64,000 nt of DNA from Streptomyces sp. TP-A0874 (GCF_001748085.1 NZ_BBZK01000003.1:124001-188000); one strand, 5' to 3'. Shown: positions 45,974 to 55,169, numbered from the stretch's first letter. Notes: generated by a model not told the origin, from the sequence alone. Made by a program: numbers and translations.

Positions 45974-46047
45974 TGCGCCGCCAGGGACTCGAACCCCGGA
46001 CCCGCTGATTAAGAGTCAGCTGCTCTAACCAACTGAGCTAGCGGCGC
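45974..46047 (-). tRNA. tRNA-Lys (anticodon CUU), CCA not encoded
   Basis: The 74-base body is identical to the gene at 28285-28358 and folds the same way. After the discriminator A the minus strand reads CTC, so CCA must be added enzymatically, unlike the first copy. Confidence 0.96.
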
Positions 46048-46115
46048 CCGATGGGTAAAACACTAGCACCCGTCGTGTTCCGAGTGAAAATCGATACCGC
46101 TCGGGCGAGCACCGA

Positions 46116-46760
46116 TCAGCCCGAGCAGGGAGCGGCCGTCGCCTCCCGCGCCGCGTCGCCGCGCCGCTCGGCCCGGGCGGTGCGCACACAGGCCCACAGT
46201 AGGACGCCGGTGCCCGGCAGCCAGGGCCAGCGCACGTCGGGGGCCACCAGCCAGCGGGCCGAGGAGGCTCCCGCCGGGGCGTCGGCCGGCGCGGGACGCT
46301 TCCCGCCCCGGTCCGGCGCGGGAAGCGGTGCGGGCACCGTCACGTTGTCGCCCCTGCCGTGACAGAGCAGCGGGGGCACCTCCCGGCCCCACTCCTCCCA
46401 GCTCAGCAGCGCCGGCAGCCGGTGTGCGGTGCCGGGCGCGGCGAAGAGCAGCACCCGGCCCCGGTGGGCCGCCACCGGCCCGGATCCCGGGCCGTTGTTC
46501 CACAACTGGTCCAGCATCCGGCGGCCGAACACGGCCGGCACGCTCACCACGTCGAAGGCGGAGCCGCAGGGCAGGGTGACGGGCGTGGACGGACATGCCT
46601 GCCACAGCGCGTGCACGCTCCGGGGGAAGAGGGCGGCCGAGGCCAGCCAGTCCGCTCCGGCCGCGGTGATCTCCGTCGCGCTCCGGGGGGCCGGATCGCG
46701 GAGAAGTCCGAAGAGGTCGGTGCGCTCTGGAGGTCGCTGTGGGTTCGTCATGCCGTCCAT
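46116..46760 (-). CDS. Actinobacterial conserved protein, primase/polymerase-N-like
   Basis: 214 residues. The middle resembles a family often labelled bifunctional DNA primase/polymerase N-terminal in streptomycetes: PCGSAFDVVSVPAVFGRRMLDQLW, then LLFAAPGTAHRLPALL and RWLVAPD. No polymerase catalytic Asp pair is visible, so no activity is assigned. The C terminus holds a Trp/Leu-rich segment (WPWLPGTGVLLWACVR). The ATG at 46760 follows GGTGGG; a second ATG at 46751 is possible. A shorter relative with the same VPPGTA/WLVPP pattern is at 56814. Confidence 0.6.
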   Translation of the reverse strand: MDGMTNPQRPPERTDLFGLLRDPAPRSATEITAAGADWLASAALFPRSVHALWQACPSTPVTLPCGSAFDVVSVPAVFGRRMLDQLWNNGPGSGPVAAHRGRVLLFAAPGTAHRLPALLSWEEWGREVPPLLCHGRGDNVTVPAPLPAPDRGGKRPAPADAPAGASSARWLVAPDVRWPWLPGTGVLLWACVRTARAERRGDAAREATAAPCSG

Positions 46761-46861
46761 AACTACCCACCGGGTGCGCCCGTTTCGTCGTGTTAGGCGA
46801 AATGGGGACATCGGCGGGCGTTGTGCGGTACCTTGCCCGCCCGACCTGCATATGCCCCTGG

Positions 46862-47218
46862 TCAGTGGCGGTCGCGCAGCTGCTCCCGGCCGAACTCGAT
46901 CATCTTCCTTGCGTAGTCCTCGCTCCACCCGGCCCGCTCCGCGACGGCCTGCTCCGAGAGGCGGTCGAAGCGCTTCGGGTCGGCGAGCTGGGCCGCGGCG
47001 ACGGCCTGGAACTCGGTGGCCCGGTCCGCGGCGATCCGGAAGGCCACCGCGAGTTCGCTGGCGCGGGCAAGCAACTCGCGCGGGTCCTCGACGGACTCCA
47101 GACCGAAGAAGTGTTCCGGGTCGGTGACGGCCTCCGGGGGCTCGAAGAGCAGTGCCGCGGGTTTCAGCCGCCGCGGCCCGTGGCGCTGGGGATCGGGAGC
47201 CGACTGCGGCTCGGACAT
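46862..47218 (-). CDS. Conserved small hypothetical protein
   Basis: 118 residues, acidic and helical, no membrane segment. A clear ribosome site (CGGAGG) precedes the ATG and codon use is typical, so it is probably a real gene. The C-terminal segment ERAGWSEDYARKMIEFGREQL could be a helix-turn-helix-like hairpin. I do not recognise a function. It is divergent from the leucine-rich-repeat gene. Confidence 0.65.
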   Translation of the reverse strand: MSEPQSAPDPQRHGPRRLKPAALLFEPPEAVTDPEHFFGLESVEDPRELLARASELAVAFRIAADRATEFQAVAAAQLADPKRFDRLSEQAVAERAGWSEDYARKMIEFGREQLRDRH

Positions 47219-47491
47219 GTGCGTGCCTCCGGCTTTCCGGGGTCGGTGGGGAGGTCCCGAGGATTCGGTGCCTTATTCCATTGTCCCTCTCCGGGCAAGA
47301 CCGCTGCCGGGAACGCGGGCCGGCCGCTCGCCGAGCAGCCCGCCGGCCCAGCGGCCCCCTGCCGGGCGAGGTGCACGAGCACCGCCTGGTACTTCCCAAG
47401 CCTGGGAAGACCGAGACGAGCAGATGGGGCCGGAGACGGAGCACGCCGGCGACAGCCCTCTCGCCCGCCGCCCAGAAGACCACCGACGACA

Positions 47492-48247
47492 ATGGAGGCC
47501 GGAACTGCCGACGAGGGGGCACTAGCTGTGCGGCACGCGCTGAACTTATGGCGTCAAGAGCTCGAAGAGGTTCCCGAGTCGGTCTGGCAACGAACCGAGC
47601 TCCGCGTGTTGATCCTCGCGGAGAACGGGCTCACCACCCTCTCACCGGAGGTCGGGAAACTGGACCGGCTGAGCACACTGGATCTGGGCCACAACGCGCT
47701 CACCTCCGTGCCGGACGAACTGGGGGATCTGTCAGGGCTCACCGACTGCCTCTACCTGCACGACAACCGCCTGTCTCGGCTTCCGCGGACCCTGGGACAA
47801 CTGACCCGACTGCGTTACCTCAACATCGGCGAGAACCCCGTCGCCGCCTTGCCCGAAGCCATCGGAGAGATGAGCGGCCTCATCGAGTTGAGAGCACAGC
47901 ACAACCGGCTGACCGCGTTGCCCGAGTCGATCGGCCGGCTCCGCAACCTGCGCGAGCTCTGGCTGCGCGGAAACGCCATCGAGAACCTGCCGCCATCGGC
48001 TGCCGAACTCCGGGAACTGCGTCACCTCGACCTTCGGGAGAACGCGGTCGCCGAGCTTCCCGAGGCCCTGGCTGGCCTTCCGCTACTGCGCCAGATCGAC
48101 CTGCGGAGCAATCGACTCAGCCGCTTGCCGGACTGGCTCGCCCGGATGCCGTCGCTGGAGAAGCTGGATCTGCGGTGGAACGAGATCGATCCCTCCCAGC
48201 CAGTGCTGGCCGAACTGGAGCGGCAGGGATGCGTGGTCTTGATGTGA
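47492..48247 (+). CDS. Leucine-rich repeat protein
   Basis: 251 residues made of nine consecutive 22-24 residue repeats of the type LxxLxLxxNxLxxLPxxxxxL, covering about residues 30-245. No signal peptide or membrane helix, so it is cytosolic. LRR solenoids bind proteins; in actinomycetes such stand-alone LRR proteins have no assigned role. The start is uncertain: ATG 47492 or GTG 47528, the latter preceded by GAGGGGG. Its GC content is a little lower than that of the neighbours, consistent with acquisition. Confidence 0.8.
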   Translation: MEAGTADEGALAVRHALNLWRQELEEVPESVWQRTELRVLILAENGLTTLSPEVGKLDRLSTLDLGHNALTSVPDELGDLSGLTDCLYLHDNRLSRLPRTLGQLTRLRYLNIGENPVAALPEAIGEMSGLIELRAQHNRLTALPESIGRLRNLRELWLRGNAIENLPPSAAELRELRHLDLRENAVAELPEALAGLPLLRQIDLRSNRLSRLPDWLARMPSLEKLDLRWNEIDPSQPVLAELERQGCVVLM

Positions 48248-48719
48248 AACCGTTCCGACGCGCACAGCGGCAGCTCTTCGAGGAGCACCAGGTACTGGAG
48301 CCGGGCCACGGCCACCGGAGCGCCGGGCGGGCGCCCGGCGGCAATCGAGACCAACTGCTGAGCGCCCTTGGCTGTGCCGAGGGCCCCAGCCCGGCACCTG
48401 CCCACAGCCCAGGCCCCGGTCCGCTGGATCGAGGGGAACGGTTACCGGTCGGCCGGGTATCCCCGGGAGATCAACCTGGAGTGGCCGGAGAACCGCGAGG
48501 ACTGGGTGACGGAACTCCAGGTCCGGTCGTCCGGGCCTGACCGCCGGGGGTTCCTATGGCTTCCCTGCGAATGTCGGGGAACCCCCTCGCCGCACCGAAC
48601 CGTCAGCCGAGTACGTCCAGGACGAGGACGACGGGCCGTCACAGGCGAAAGCAAGCTCCAGAGGCAGCTCCTGCCTGCACGGAGAACCAGACGAAACGGC
48701 CGGAGTCCCGTTGTACGGG
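48248..48719. other. 472-base gap with hairpin and possible gene fragment
   Basis: A 9-bp hairpin (CGCCGGGCG-GG-CGCCCGGCG, 48321-48340) may terminate the LRR transcript. On the + strand, 48420-48540 reads like a coding fragment (RWIEGNGYRSAGYPREINLEW onward, cut here) but has no start or plausible end. It may be the remnant of a gene. Nothing else is supported. Confidence 0.3.
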
Positions 48720-50129
48720 TCACGGCCGCCAGGAGACCCTGTGCCGCTGCCAGTGGTCCAGCGTGGCGAACATCGCCTCCCAGCCGTCCGGGAACTTCAC
48801 CGTCACGCCCAGCTGCACCGGCTCGGTCGAGGGGTGCTCGTCCAGCAGCTCCGCGACCCCCGCCCGGCAGACCACCACGCAGGCGTGCCGGTGGCGGGAG
48901 GTGAGTACGCACAGCCGGCCGGTCTCCAGATGGAAGGCGGTGGCGTCCGGCCGGCCGGAGAGCGGGTGCAGCACGACGGTGACGTCGAACTCGCGTCCCT
49001 GGAGCCGGTTGGCGGTGTCCACCGCCACCGCCCTCACTCCCAGTTCGGCCAGCGCGGACCGCACCGCGGCGGCCTGGTCCCGGTGGGCGGTGCCGACCGC
49101 GATCCGCTCCTCGGTCAGTGGTGTGGGCTCCGGTCCGCGCTCGTCGACCGTCGTGGTGCCCCGGTCCAGCAGCCTGCGCACCACCGCCGCCACCGCCCGT
49201 ACCGCCTCCGGGTCGGTGCGGGGGGTGTGCCGGGGCGGCAGCTCCAGCAGCCCCCAGCCGGACTCCGCGGCCAGGTCCAGTACGCGGTCCGGCGCGGATC
49301 CGTCCGAAGCATCGCGGAAGGCCAGTCTCCGGTCGCCGTGTTCGGTGCCGCTGCGGAACCGGGTGAACGGGTAGAAGGCGTCCGACACCAGCGGCGCGGC
49401 GGAGGCCGGCAGCCGCCAGGACACCGGCAGCCGGTGCTGCGGCAGGGCCGGGTTGTGGGCGAGCAGGGTGCTCACCGCGCTCGCCGACGGATCGTAGGAC
49501 AGGCCGGCCCACTGCTCGGCCCCCACCACGCTGAACGGGTCGAGCTGCCCCGGGTCACCGACGAACAGCGCCCGCTCGAAGAGCCCCGCGACGGCCAGCA
49601 GCGCGTCCGAGCGCATCTGGTACGCCTCGTCGACGATCGCCTGGTCCCACGGTTCGACATCCCTGGTGTGCGCCCACTTCGCCGCGGTCGAGACGACGAT
49701 GTCCAGCCCGCGCAGCTCGGTGGCCTTGGCCGAGGTGCGCACCGAGGGCAGCTCGCTGAGCAGCGGATCGAAGGGCCGGGGATCGCTGCTGTGCAACCGC
49801 CCCACCGAGAGGTCCGGGTCGGCGTCGGCCAGCCGCGTCACCAGGTCGTCCACCTGGGCGTTGGTCTGCGCCACCACCATGAGCGGACGGCCGGCGCCGG
49901 CGAGTTCGCGGGCGGCGCGGACCACCAGCGTCGACTTGCCGGCCCCGGGGGGCGAGTCGACTACGACGCCGCGGGCGGTGCCGTGCAGCGTGTCGCGGAG
50001 GATCGCCGCGGTCGCCTCGGCCGCGGCCTGCCCCGGGTCCACCCGCCCCGGTCGGTCGGCGGCGGGCCGGGCAGCGGAGGGCCCTTCGGGCGACTGCTCG
50101 GTTCCGAGCCGGGGATCGTCCTCGGTCAC
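48720..50129 (-). CDS. SF1 Upf1/Dna2-like helicase subunit
   Basis: 469 residues. Walker A SPPGAGKST near 58, Walker B variant VDEAYQM near 164, motif III GDPGQLDPF, motif IV-like SWRLP, motif V TANRLQGREFDV and motif VI LTSRHRHACVV. This order is typical of the Upf1/Dna2 branch of SF1. The protein is short and lacks the N-terminal beta-barrel regulatory region of that branch. GTG overlaps the stop of the gene upstream (GTGA). It forms a three-gene leftward unit with a protein of unknown function and a RecB-like nuclease, so it should translocate on DNA or RNA in a repair or defence complex. Confidence 0.82.
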   Translation of the reverse strand: MTEDDPRLGTEQSPEGPSAARPAADRPGRVDPGQAAAEATAAILRDTLHGTARGVVVDSPPGAGKSTLVVRAARELAGAGRPLMVVAQTNAQVDDLVTRLADADPDLSVGRLHSSDPRPFDPLLSELPSVRTSAKATELRGLDIVVSTAAKWAHTRDVEPWDQAIVDEAYQMRSDALLAVAGLFERALFVGDPGQLDPFSVVGAEQWAGLSYDPSASAVSTLLAHNPALPQHRLPVSWRLPASAAPLVSDAFYPFTRFRSGTEHGDRRLAFRDASDGSAPDRVLDLAAESGWGLLELPPRHTPRTDPEAVRAVAAVVRRLLDRGTTTVDERGPEPTPLTEERIAVGTAHRDQAAAVRSALAELGVRAVAVDTANRLQGREFDVTVVLHPLSGRPDATAFHLETGRLCVLTSRHRHACVVVCRAGVAELLDEHPSTEPVQLGVTVKFPDGWEAMFATLDHWQRHRVSWRP

Positions 50130-51715
50130 AGGAAGTCCTCCGCGGTGACGGGGTCGGGGGAGGTCGCCGGGGCGCCGGTCAACGCGGTGTCCTCCGGCGG
50201 CCCGCCGTGGGTCCAGGGGGTCTGCTCCGGCTCCGGGAGCCGTGGACCACCCCGCGGAGCGTGCTCGAAGAGGGTCCAGCACACCTCCTCGCCGACCTCC
50301 GGCACCGAGCCGGGCTCCGGCACCTTGCCGCGGCCCATCCCGCCGGTCAGCCGGACCACGACTGCCCCGGGCCGCTGGTCGACCAGTTCCCCGGGCTGCG
50401 TCCTGCCGTCGGGCAGCGCCCGGAACACCTTGGCATCCCCGGAGAGCTGCGGCCGGTCCTCGGTGCGGATGGTGAGCAGTGGCCGGGGCATCGGTCGGCT
50501 GCTCGCCGAGTAGGCCATCTCCACCTCCACCACCCGGCCCGCGAAGGCCTCTCCGGCGAGCCGGTGCCCCGCCATGACCAGCGGGTCGTCCAGCGCCTCC
50601 TGCGCCTCCAGCCGGGCCTGGGCGGTCTCCCGGCCCAGCAGCTTCCGGGCGGCGGTCACCGCGTCGTCCCACTTCGGCTGGGGCGGCTCACCCGCCCGCA
50701 ACCGATCGCGGTGGTGGGTGTAGGACCAGCGGTCCAGCTCCCAGCGCTCGACGACATGGCCGGCCTCCGGCAGCGCCCGCAACAGGTCGACGCCGCGCCA
50801 CACCGCCTCCCAGGTGGGTCGTAGCTGTCCGGCCACCGCCCGGCGGATCTCCGCCTCGGCCGCGCGCAGTGCGGTGCCCGCGGCCCGATCGCCCTGCTGG
50901 AGGAGGGCGCGAGCGGCGTCGTAACGCCCCATCGCCGGGGCCAGCACCCGGTTGTCGAAGACCGGGTCGGTGGCCGGCCCGGCCGGCGGGCAGCACAGCA
51001 ACCCGTCCTCGCCGCGCTCGCACTCCGCGAGCAGCGCCGCCTCGGCGCCCGACAGCCCCTCCGGCGGGTCGATCCAGCCCAGCAGCGCCCCCAGGTGCTC
51101 GTCCTCCGGGCTGCTCTGGCCGGTGGTCCAGTGTCGGCCGAGGAGTTCGGTGACCGCGAGCAGCAGCGAGGACCCGGGCACGCGGGAGCGCTCACCGTAG
51201 TGCGTCAGCCAGCGGCCGAGGCGGGGCACCCCGGCCGGAGCGGGATAGGCCGCCTCCGGATCCTCCTCCGCGGTCCGCCGGAACCTGGTCGACCGGCCCA
51301 GCAGCCGTAGGAACTCCACACCGGCACGGCCAGGCACCAGCAGTTGCGGGGCGTCGGAACACAGCTCCACCTCGACCGGCACCTTCTCACCGGTCTCCGG
51401 ATCGGTCTCCTTGCGCTGCCGGGTCTCGACCTCCTCCGCGTACCCCTCAAGGTGCGGCAGGACGGCATCCGCCAACTCGGCGAGGAACGCGGACCGCAGA
51501 TCGCGGTCGCGCGGCTGCGCCACGACCAGCAGCCGGGGCCGCTCCCGGTCGGTGCCGACGAGTGCGCCCAGCGGTGCGGCGGCCTCTCCCGCGGTGGCCA
51601 AGGGCACCAGCACCAGGGGGCGGTCGGACAGATGGCGGTGGCGCACGGTCGCAGCCGGCTGCGCCCGACCGGTGGCCACGGCCTCCATCCGGGCGAGGGT
51701 CTGGATCAGCGACAC
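50126..51715 (-). CDS. Unknown middle subunit of a nuclease-helicase operon
   Basis: 529 residues, no membrane segment. Not recognised as a named family. The N-terminal 250 residues are mixed alpha/beta and contain a charged insert (EVETRQRKETDPETGEKV). The middle is helical. The C-terminal 130 residues (GRVVEVEMAYSASSRPMPRP onward) are beta-rich and could be the OB/stalk barrel that Upf1-like helicases normally carry within the same chain. The GTG at 51715 follows GGAGG at good spacing. It lies 91 bases from the nuclease gene and overlaps the helicase start, which argues for one complex. Confidence 0.65.
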   Translation of the reverse strand: MSLIQTLARMEAVATGRAQPAATVRHRHLSDRPLVLVPLATAGEAAAPLGALVGTDRERPRLLVVAQPRDRDLRSAFLAELADAVLPHLEGYAEEVETRQRKETDPETGEKVPVEVELCSDAPQLLVPGRAGVEFLRLLGRSTRFRRTAEEDPEAAYPAPAGVPRLGRWLTHYGERSRVPGSSLLLAVTELLGRHWTTGQSSPEDEHLGALLGWIDPPEGLSGAEAALLAECERGEDGLLCCPPAGPATDPVFDNRVLAPAMGRYDAARALLQQGDRAAGTALRAAEAEIRRAVAGQLRPTWEAVWRGVDLLRALPEAGHVVERWELDRWSYTHHRDRLRAGEPPQPKWDDAVTAARKLLGRETAQARLEAQEALDDPLVMAGHRLAGEAFAGRVVEVEMAYSASSRPMPRPLLTIRTEDRPQLSGDAKVFRALPDGRTQPGELVDQRPGAVVVRLTGGMGRGKVPEPGSVPEVGEEVCWTLFEHAPRGGPRLPEPEQTPWTHGGPPEDTALTGAPATSPDPVTAEDFL

Positions 51716-51806
51716 GGCGCCTCCGGCACGGCCGGGCCCCGGCTCGACGGCCTGCTCGCGGGGTGCCCCGGGCCGCGGCGCGGCACCCCCGGGAGGGAGC
51801 GCGGGA

Positions 51807-53063
51807 TCAGCCGCATGCGGCGGCTCCTCCGGCTGCCCCGGCGGCGGCGAGCGCCTCGGCGCGGAGCGCGGCGGCTCGGCGGAGCGCCGCGACCGCCGGG
51901 TCTTCCGGGTCGCCCGCGAGGCCGTGCGCCGCCGCCAGCACCTCGCCGACCGTCCGCAGGCCGCCCAGCTCACTGCGGACGCCGCGCCCCAGCACCCGGA
52001 CCGAACCGGCCTCCCTGGCCCGGAGCCGGCAGTGGAAGGCGAGCTCGCAGGAGGCCAGGCAGTCGGGCACGTACGCGGCCTCGACCGCCTCCACCGCCTC
52101 GGTGAGTTCGCCGACCGGCCGCGGCGCGGTCCGGCCGTCCTCGGCCAGCCGCAGGGCGAAGGTGGTGCCCTCGGGGAGCGCGGCGGTGATCTCCTCCAGG
52201 TGGGTGAGCCGTTCGAGTTGGCGGCGGGTGACCGCGAGCTGTTTCCGGACGTCCAGCGGCGCGGCGGTCGGCAGGTTGGAGAAGTCCTTCGGGCAGACCA
52301 GCAGCGTGGTGTGCCGGACCCGGGCTTCCGGGATCTCCGCCGCCAGCCCCTCCAGGGCCAGCACGTAGACGGCCGACTGGCGGGCCGCCGCGCCCACTTT
52401 GGCGGCGTCGGCCGCGCCGTCCAGCACCGGGAAGGACTTGATCTCCACCACGGTGAGGCCGCCGTCCGGCTGCACCACCACCGCGTCCGGTTCCAGGTGG
52501 GCCGGGGAGCCGGCCACGCCCAGTTCCACCATGGGGTGGAACAGCAGGGACCAGCCTCCCGCGGCGACCGCCGAGGCCAGGGCCGCCCGGGTGCGGTCGG
52601 CCCGGCCCTCGCAGCCGGAAGCGGAGAGGTCCGGTACGTCGAACTCGACGTGCTCGGCGGCCGTGCCGGGAGCCAGGTGTTCGAGCAGCAGCCGGATCAG
52701 TTCGCTGCCCTCGTCGGCGCTGAGCCGCGCCTCGAAGGAGTTGCCGCGGACGAAGGCGAACTGCGACTGGCCGAAGGTGGCCGGTGAGCCCAGCGCCTCG
52801 GCCAGCGCGGACTTGTCCACCCCGGCACCGTCCAGCAGCGCGCGCCGCCGGCACCCCGGGTTGGCGGCCAACGCCGCCAGCGCCCGGGCGTCCCACGGCC
52901 GGGGCGCGGAGTCGGGGCCGCGGAGTTCAGCGAGCCGCCGCCGGAGCGCCGTCGTCTGCCGCGGAAGCGCCCGAAGTGACGGCCGTCCCGGAGCCCGGGA
53001 CGCGGCCGTCGGGCTGTGGTCGCCGGGCCGGTTGTGGAGTCGGCTGTCGGGGGATGCGTTCAC
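51807..53063 (-). CDS. RecB/Cas4-like nuclease with Fe-S cysteine pattern
   Basis: 418 residues with the chosen GTG start. The PD-(D/E)xK core is visible: Glu in GNSFEAR near 112, Asp in LEPDAVVV near 193 and VVEIKSF near 205-211. One Cys near 71 (NPGCRRR) and three near 335, 339 and 345 (CLASCELAFHC) reproduce the 1+3 cysteine arrangement of the iron-sulphur nucleases Cas4, AddB and Dna2. It is therefore a DNA exonuclease candidate. The start is uncertain; GTG codons at 53063 and 53105 both overlap the end of the PAP2 gene and neither has a good ribosome site. It is upstream of the unknown subunit and the helicase. Confidence 0.78.
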   Translation of the reverse strand: MNASPDSRLHNRPGDHSPTAASRAPGRPSLRALPRQTTALRRRLAELRGPDSAPRPWDARALAALAANPGCRRRALLDGAGVDKSALAEALGSPATFGQSQFAFVRGNSFEARLSADEGSELIRLLLEHLAPGTAAEHVEFDVPDLSASGCEGRADRTRAALASAVAAGGWSLLFHPMVELGVAGSPAHLEPDAVVVQPDGGLTVVEIKSFPVLDGAADAAKVGAAARQSAVYVLALEGLAAEIPEARVRHTTLLVCPKDFSNLPTAAPLDVRKQLAVTRRQLERLTHLEEITAALPEGTTFALRLAEDGRTAPRPVGELTEAVEAVEAAYVPDCLASCELAFHCRLRAREAGSVRVLGRGVRSELGGLRTVGEVLAAAHGLAGDPEDPAVAALRRAAALRAEALAAAGAAGGAAACG

Positions 53064-53925
53064 CCGCCGAAGTCTCGCATCCGTCACCGACAACGGCCGA
53101 ATCACCCACCGCCGCAGGCTCCCCGGGCCGGTCGGCCGGCCCGGCCGGGAGCCGCCGCGCGAAGCGGGCCGAGAGTTGGTCGACGAGGCGCAGCGCCGGC
53201 CGCACCAGCAGCCAGCCGGCCAGCATCACGGCGGCTCCGGCGACCGCGTCCAGCAGGTAGTGGTTGGCGGTGCCCATCACCACCACGCAGATCAACAGCG
53301 GGTAGGCCACGCCCACCGCCTTCGCCAGCGGGGTGCCGCGGTACCGCCAGAGCAGCACCCCGCACCACAGCGCCCAGCCGACGTGCAGACTGGGCATCGC
53401 GGCGTACTGGTTGGTCAGGCCGCCGAGCCCGCGCGGCGCGCTCGCCTCGGCGCCCCACCAGCCGTAGGAGCCGTACTGCGCCATGGTGTCGACGAAACCA
53501 TGGGCGGCGTCGAGGAGTCGGGGCGGGCAGGTCGGCAGGAAGGTGTAGCCGATCAGACCGATCATGGTCGAGAGCAACAGCCAACTGCGTTCCAGCCGGT
53601 AGCGGGTCGGCAGGCGCAGCCACAGCCAGACCAGGAACGCCGGTGTCACCACGTAGTGGAGCGAGGCGTAGACGAAGTCGGCCGGTATCCCGACGGCCGG
53701 GTGGTGGGTGAACAGCCGGTTGAGCGGGGTCTCGGCGTCGATGCCCAGCCACTGCTCGAAGCGGAGGATGGCCAGGCCGTGCTCGACCGCGGAGGCGACG
53801 TCGCCGCGCACCAGCAGCCGCACGCCCAGATAGCAGCCGTAGACCACGGCGATCAGCGGCAGTTCGGTCCACCAACGGAGCCGGCGGACAGCCGGCGCTC
53901 CGGCGGCGGTCGCGGTGTCGGGCAT
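52927..53925 (-). CDS. PAP2-superfamily membrane phosphatase / inositol transferase-like
   Basis: 332 residues, about six membrane helices. The PAP2 catalytic motifs are CPPRLLDAA, PSLHVGWALW and GTANHYLLDAVAG, close to the AUR1/inositolphosphotransferase type. It would act on lipid phosphates or prenyl phosphates at the outer membrane face. The 80-residue C-terminal tail is hydrophilic and overlaps the nuclease start. ATG 53925 is preceded by GGAG. Confidence 0.82.
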   Translation of the reverse strand: MPDTATAAGAPAVRRLRWWTELPLIAVVYGCYLGVRLLVRGDVASAVEHGLAILRFEQWLGIDAETPLNRLFTHHPAVGIPADFVYASLHYVVTPAFLVWLWLRLPTRYRLERSWLLLSTMIGLIGYTFLPTCPPRLLDAAHGFVDTMAQYGSYGWWGAEASAPRGLGGLTNQYAAMPSLHVGWALWCGVLLWRYRGTPLAKAVGVAYPLLICVVVMGTANHYLLDAVAGAAVMLAGWLLVRPALRLVDQLSARFARRLPAGPADRPGEPAAVGDSAVVGDGCETSAGERIPRQPTPQPARRPQPDGRVPGSGTAVTSGASAADDGAPAAAR

Positions 53926-54040
53926 CCGGACGCTCTCCAAATGTGTTCAGGCGGCCTGCGGGCGCGCGTCAACCGTACGGTGTGGGCGGAGCCCCGGGTG
54001 CATCGGCCCCGAGCGCGCGGCGCGCCGTCGCGCCCGGCCA

Positions 54041-54234
54041 CTGAGCGCTGTCCCGTCATCCCTGGCGGGCGTACGACGCCGGCAACGGCACCCCCGGCCA
54101 CCGCTGAGGGGCGCCCCACGCCGCGTCGTCGGAACACCCGATACGGCCGGTATCCGGGCTTCCCTCCGCCTTGCGACGTGTAACGCACCTGACGCCGTGC
54201 GCTGATCCGCCAGAGACCACGGGACAGCGCTCAG
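54041..54234. mobile_element. MITE-like element, 28-bp terminal inverted repeats
   Basis: CTGAGCGCTGTCCCGT (54041-54056) is exactly repeated in reverse at 54219-54234. The match extends imperfectly inward (25 of 28) to TGGCGG/CCGCCA. The 194-base unit has no transposase. The ends resemble IS5-type actinomycete elements, so it may be a non-autonomous remnant. It sits in the 53926-54447 gap, which contains no other supported feature except the phosphatase leader. Confidence 0.55.
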
Positions 54235-54447
54235 CCGTCAGCCGGGGTGGTGCACGGACCTCCGATCCAAGCCTTCCGCCCCTTCCCCTGTCGACGGGGT
54301 GGTTCAGCGCGCCGGACCATCGCTCGTGCACGGGCAAGGACGCCACTGGGGTCGATCAGGTTGACGGCCGGTCCGCTACGTGACGATGGATGCAGCAGTG
54401 CACATATTCTTCCGGGAAGATCTGGATTACTAGGGAAGGTCCTGCCC

Positions 54448-55053
54448 ATGGCACCGCGAATCCTGCTCGTCCGGCACGGACAGACCGAGTGGTCGCTGTC
54501 CGGGAGGCACACCGGCCGAACCGACGTACCGCTGCTCGAGGAGGGGCTGCGGGGGGCGCGGCTGGTGGGTGAGCGACTCCGCCGTCCGCCCTACGACGGC
54601 CTGGCCCGGGCGCTGGTGCGGACCAGCCCGCTCGCCCGGGCCGTCGACACCTGCGCCGCCGCCGGCTTCGCCGAACCCGCCGAGACATGGGACGCGTTGC
54701 GGGAGTGGGACTACGGGGCGTACGAGGGGCTGACCTCCGAGGCGATCCAGGTCGAACGCCCGGGCTGGACCATCTGGCGCGACGGGGTGCCCGAGGGGGA
54801 GGGGCGGGCGGAGGTGGCGACCCGTGCCGACGCGGTGCTGGAGTGGGCGCGCTCCACCGACCGGGACGTCCTGCTCTTCTCGCACGGCCACATCCTGCGG
54901 GTCCTCGGCGCCCGCTGGCTCGGCCGCGAGGTGTCGTTCGGGGCCCGGCTCAAGTTGGCTCCCTCGTCCCTCTCGGTGCTGGGCTGGGCCTACGGTGAGC
55001 CGGCGGTCGAGAGCTGGAACGACACCGGCCACCTCTCCGCGGCCGAGAGCTGA
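54448..55053 (+). CDS. Histidine phosphatase (phosphoglycerate-mutase-like)
   Basis: 201 residues. The phosphohistidine motif [10 protein letters not shown] is at 7-16, Arg in [12 protein letters not shown], Glu in [10 protein letters not shown] and the second His in FSHGHILR, the full set for the branch-2 histidine phosphatases. The substrate is a small phosphoester or sugar phosphate, not determined. GGAAGG precedes the ATG. Confidence 0.88.
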   Translation: MAPRILLVRHGQTEWSLSGRHTGRTDVPLLEEGLRGARLVGERLRRPPYDGLARALVRTSPLARAVDTCAAAGFAEPAETWDALREWDYGAYEGLTSEAIQVERPGWTIWRDGVPEGEGRAEVATRADAVLEWARSTDRDVLLFSHGHILRVLGARWLGREVSFGARLKLAPSSLSVLGWAYGEPAVESWNDTGHLSAAES

Positions 55054-55169
55054 CGGGCCTCAAGCGGTGCCCGGACCCGGGCCGTCCCGAATCCGGAAGC
55101 CTGGCGGGGGCGGGCCGTGCCGGGACCACCCGGCGCGCGTCATCCCCCGGTGCTTTCAACCCGGACAGG

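Noticed and set aside
54056-54346. 96-codon minus-strand frame inside the MITE-like region
   Set aside because: It starts outside the element and crosses both inverted repeats with no family resemblance.
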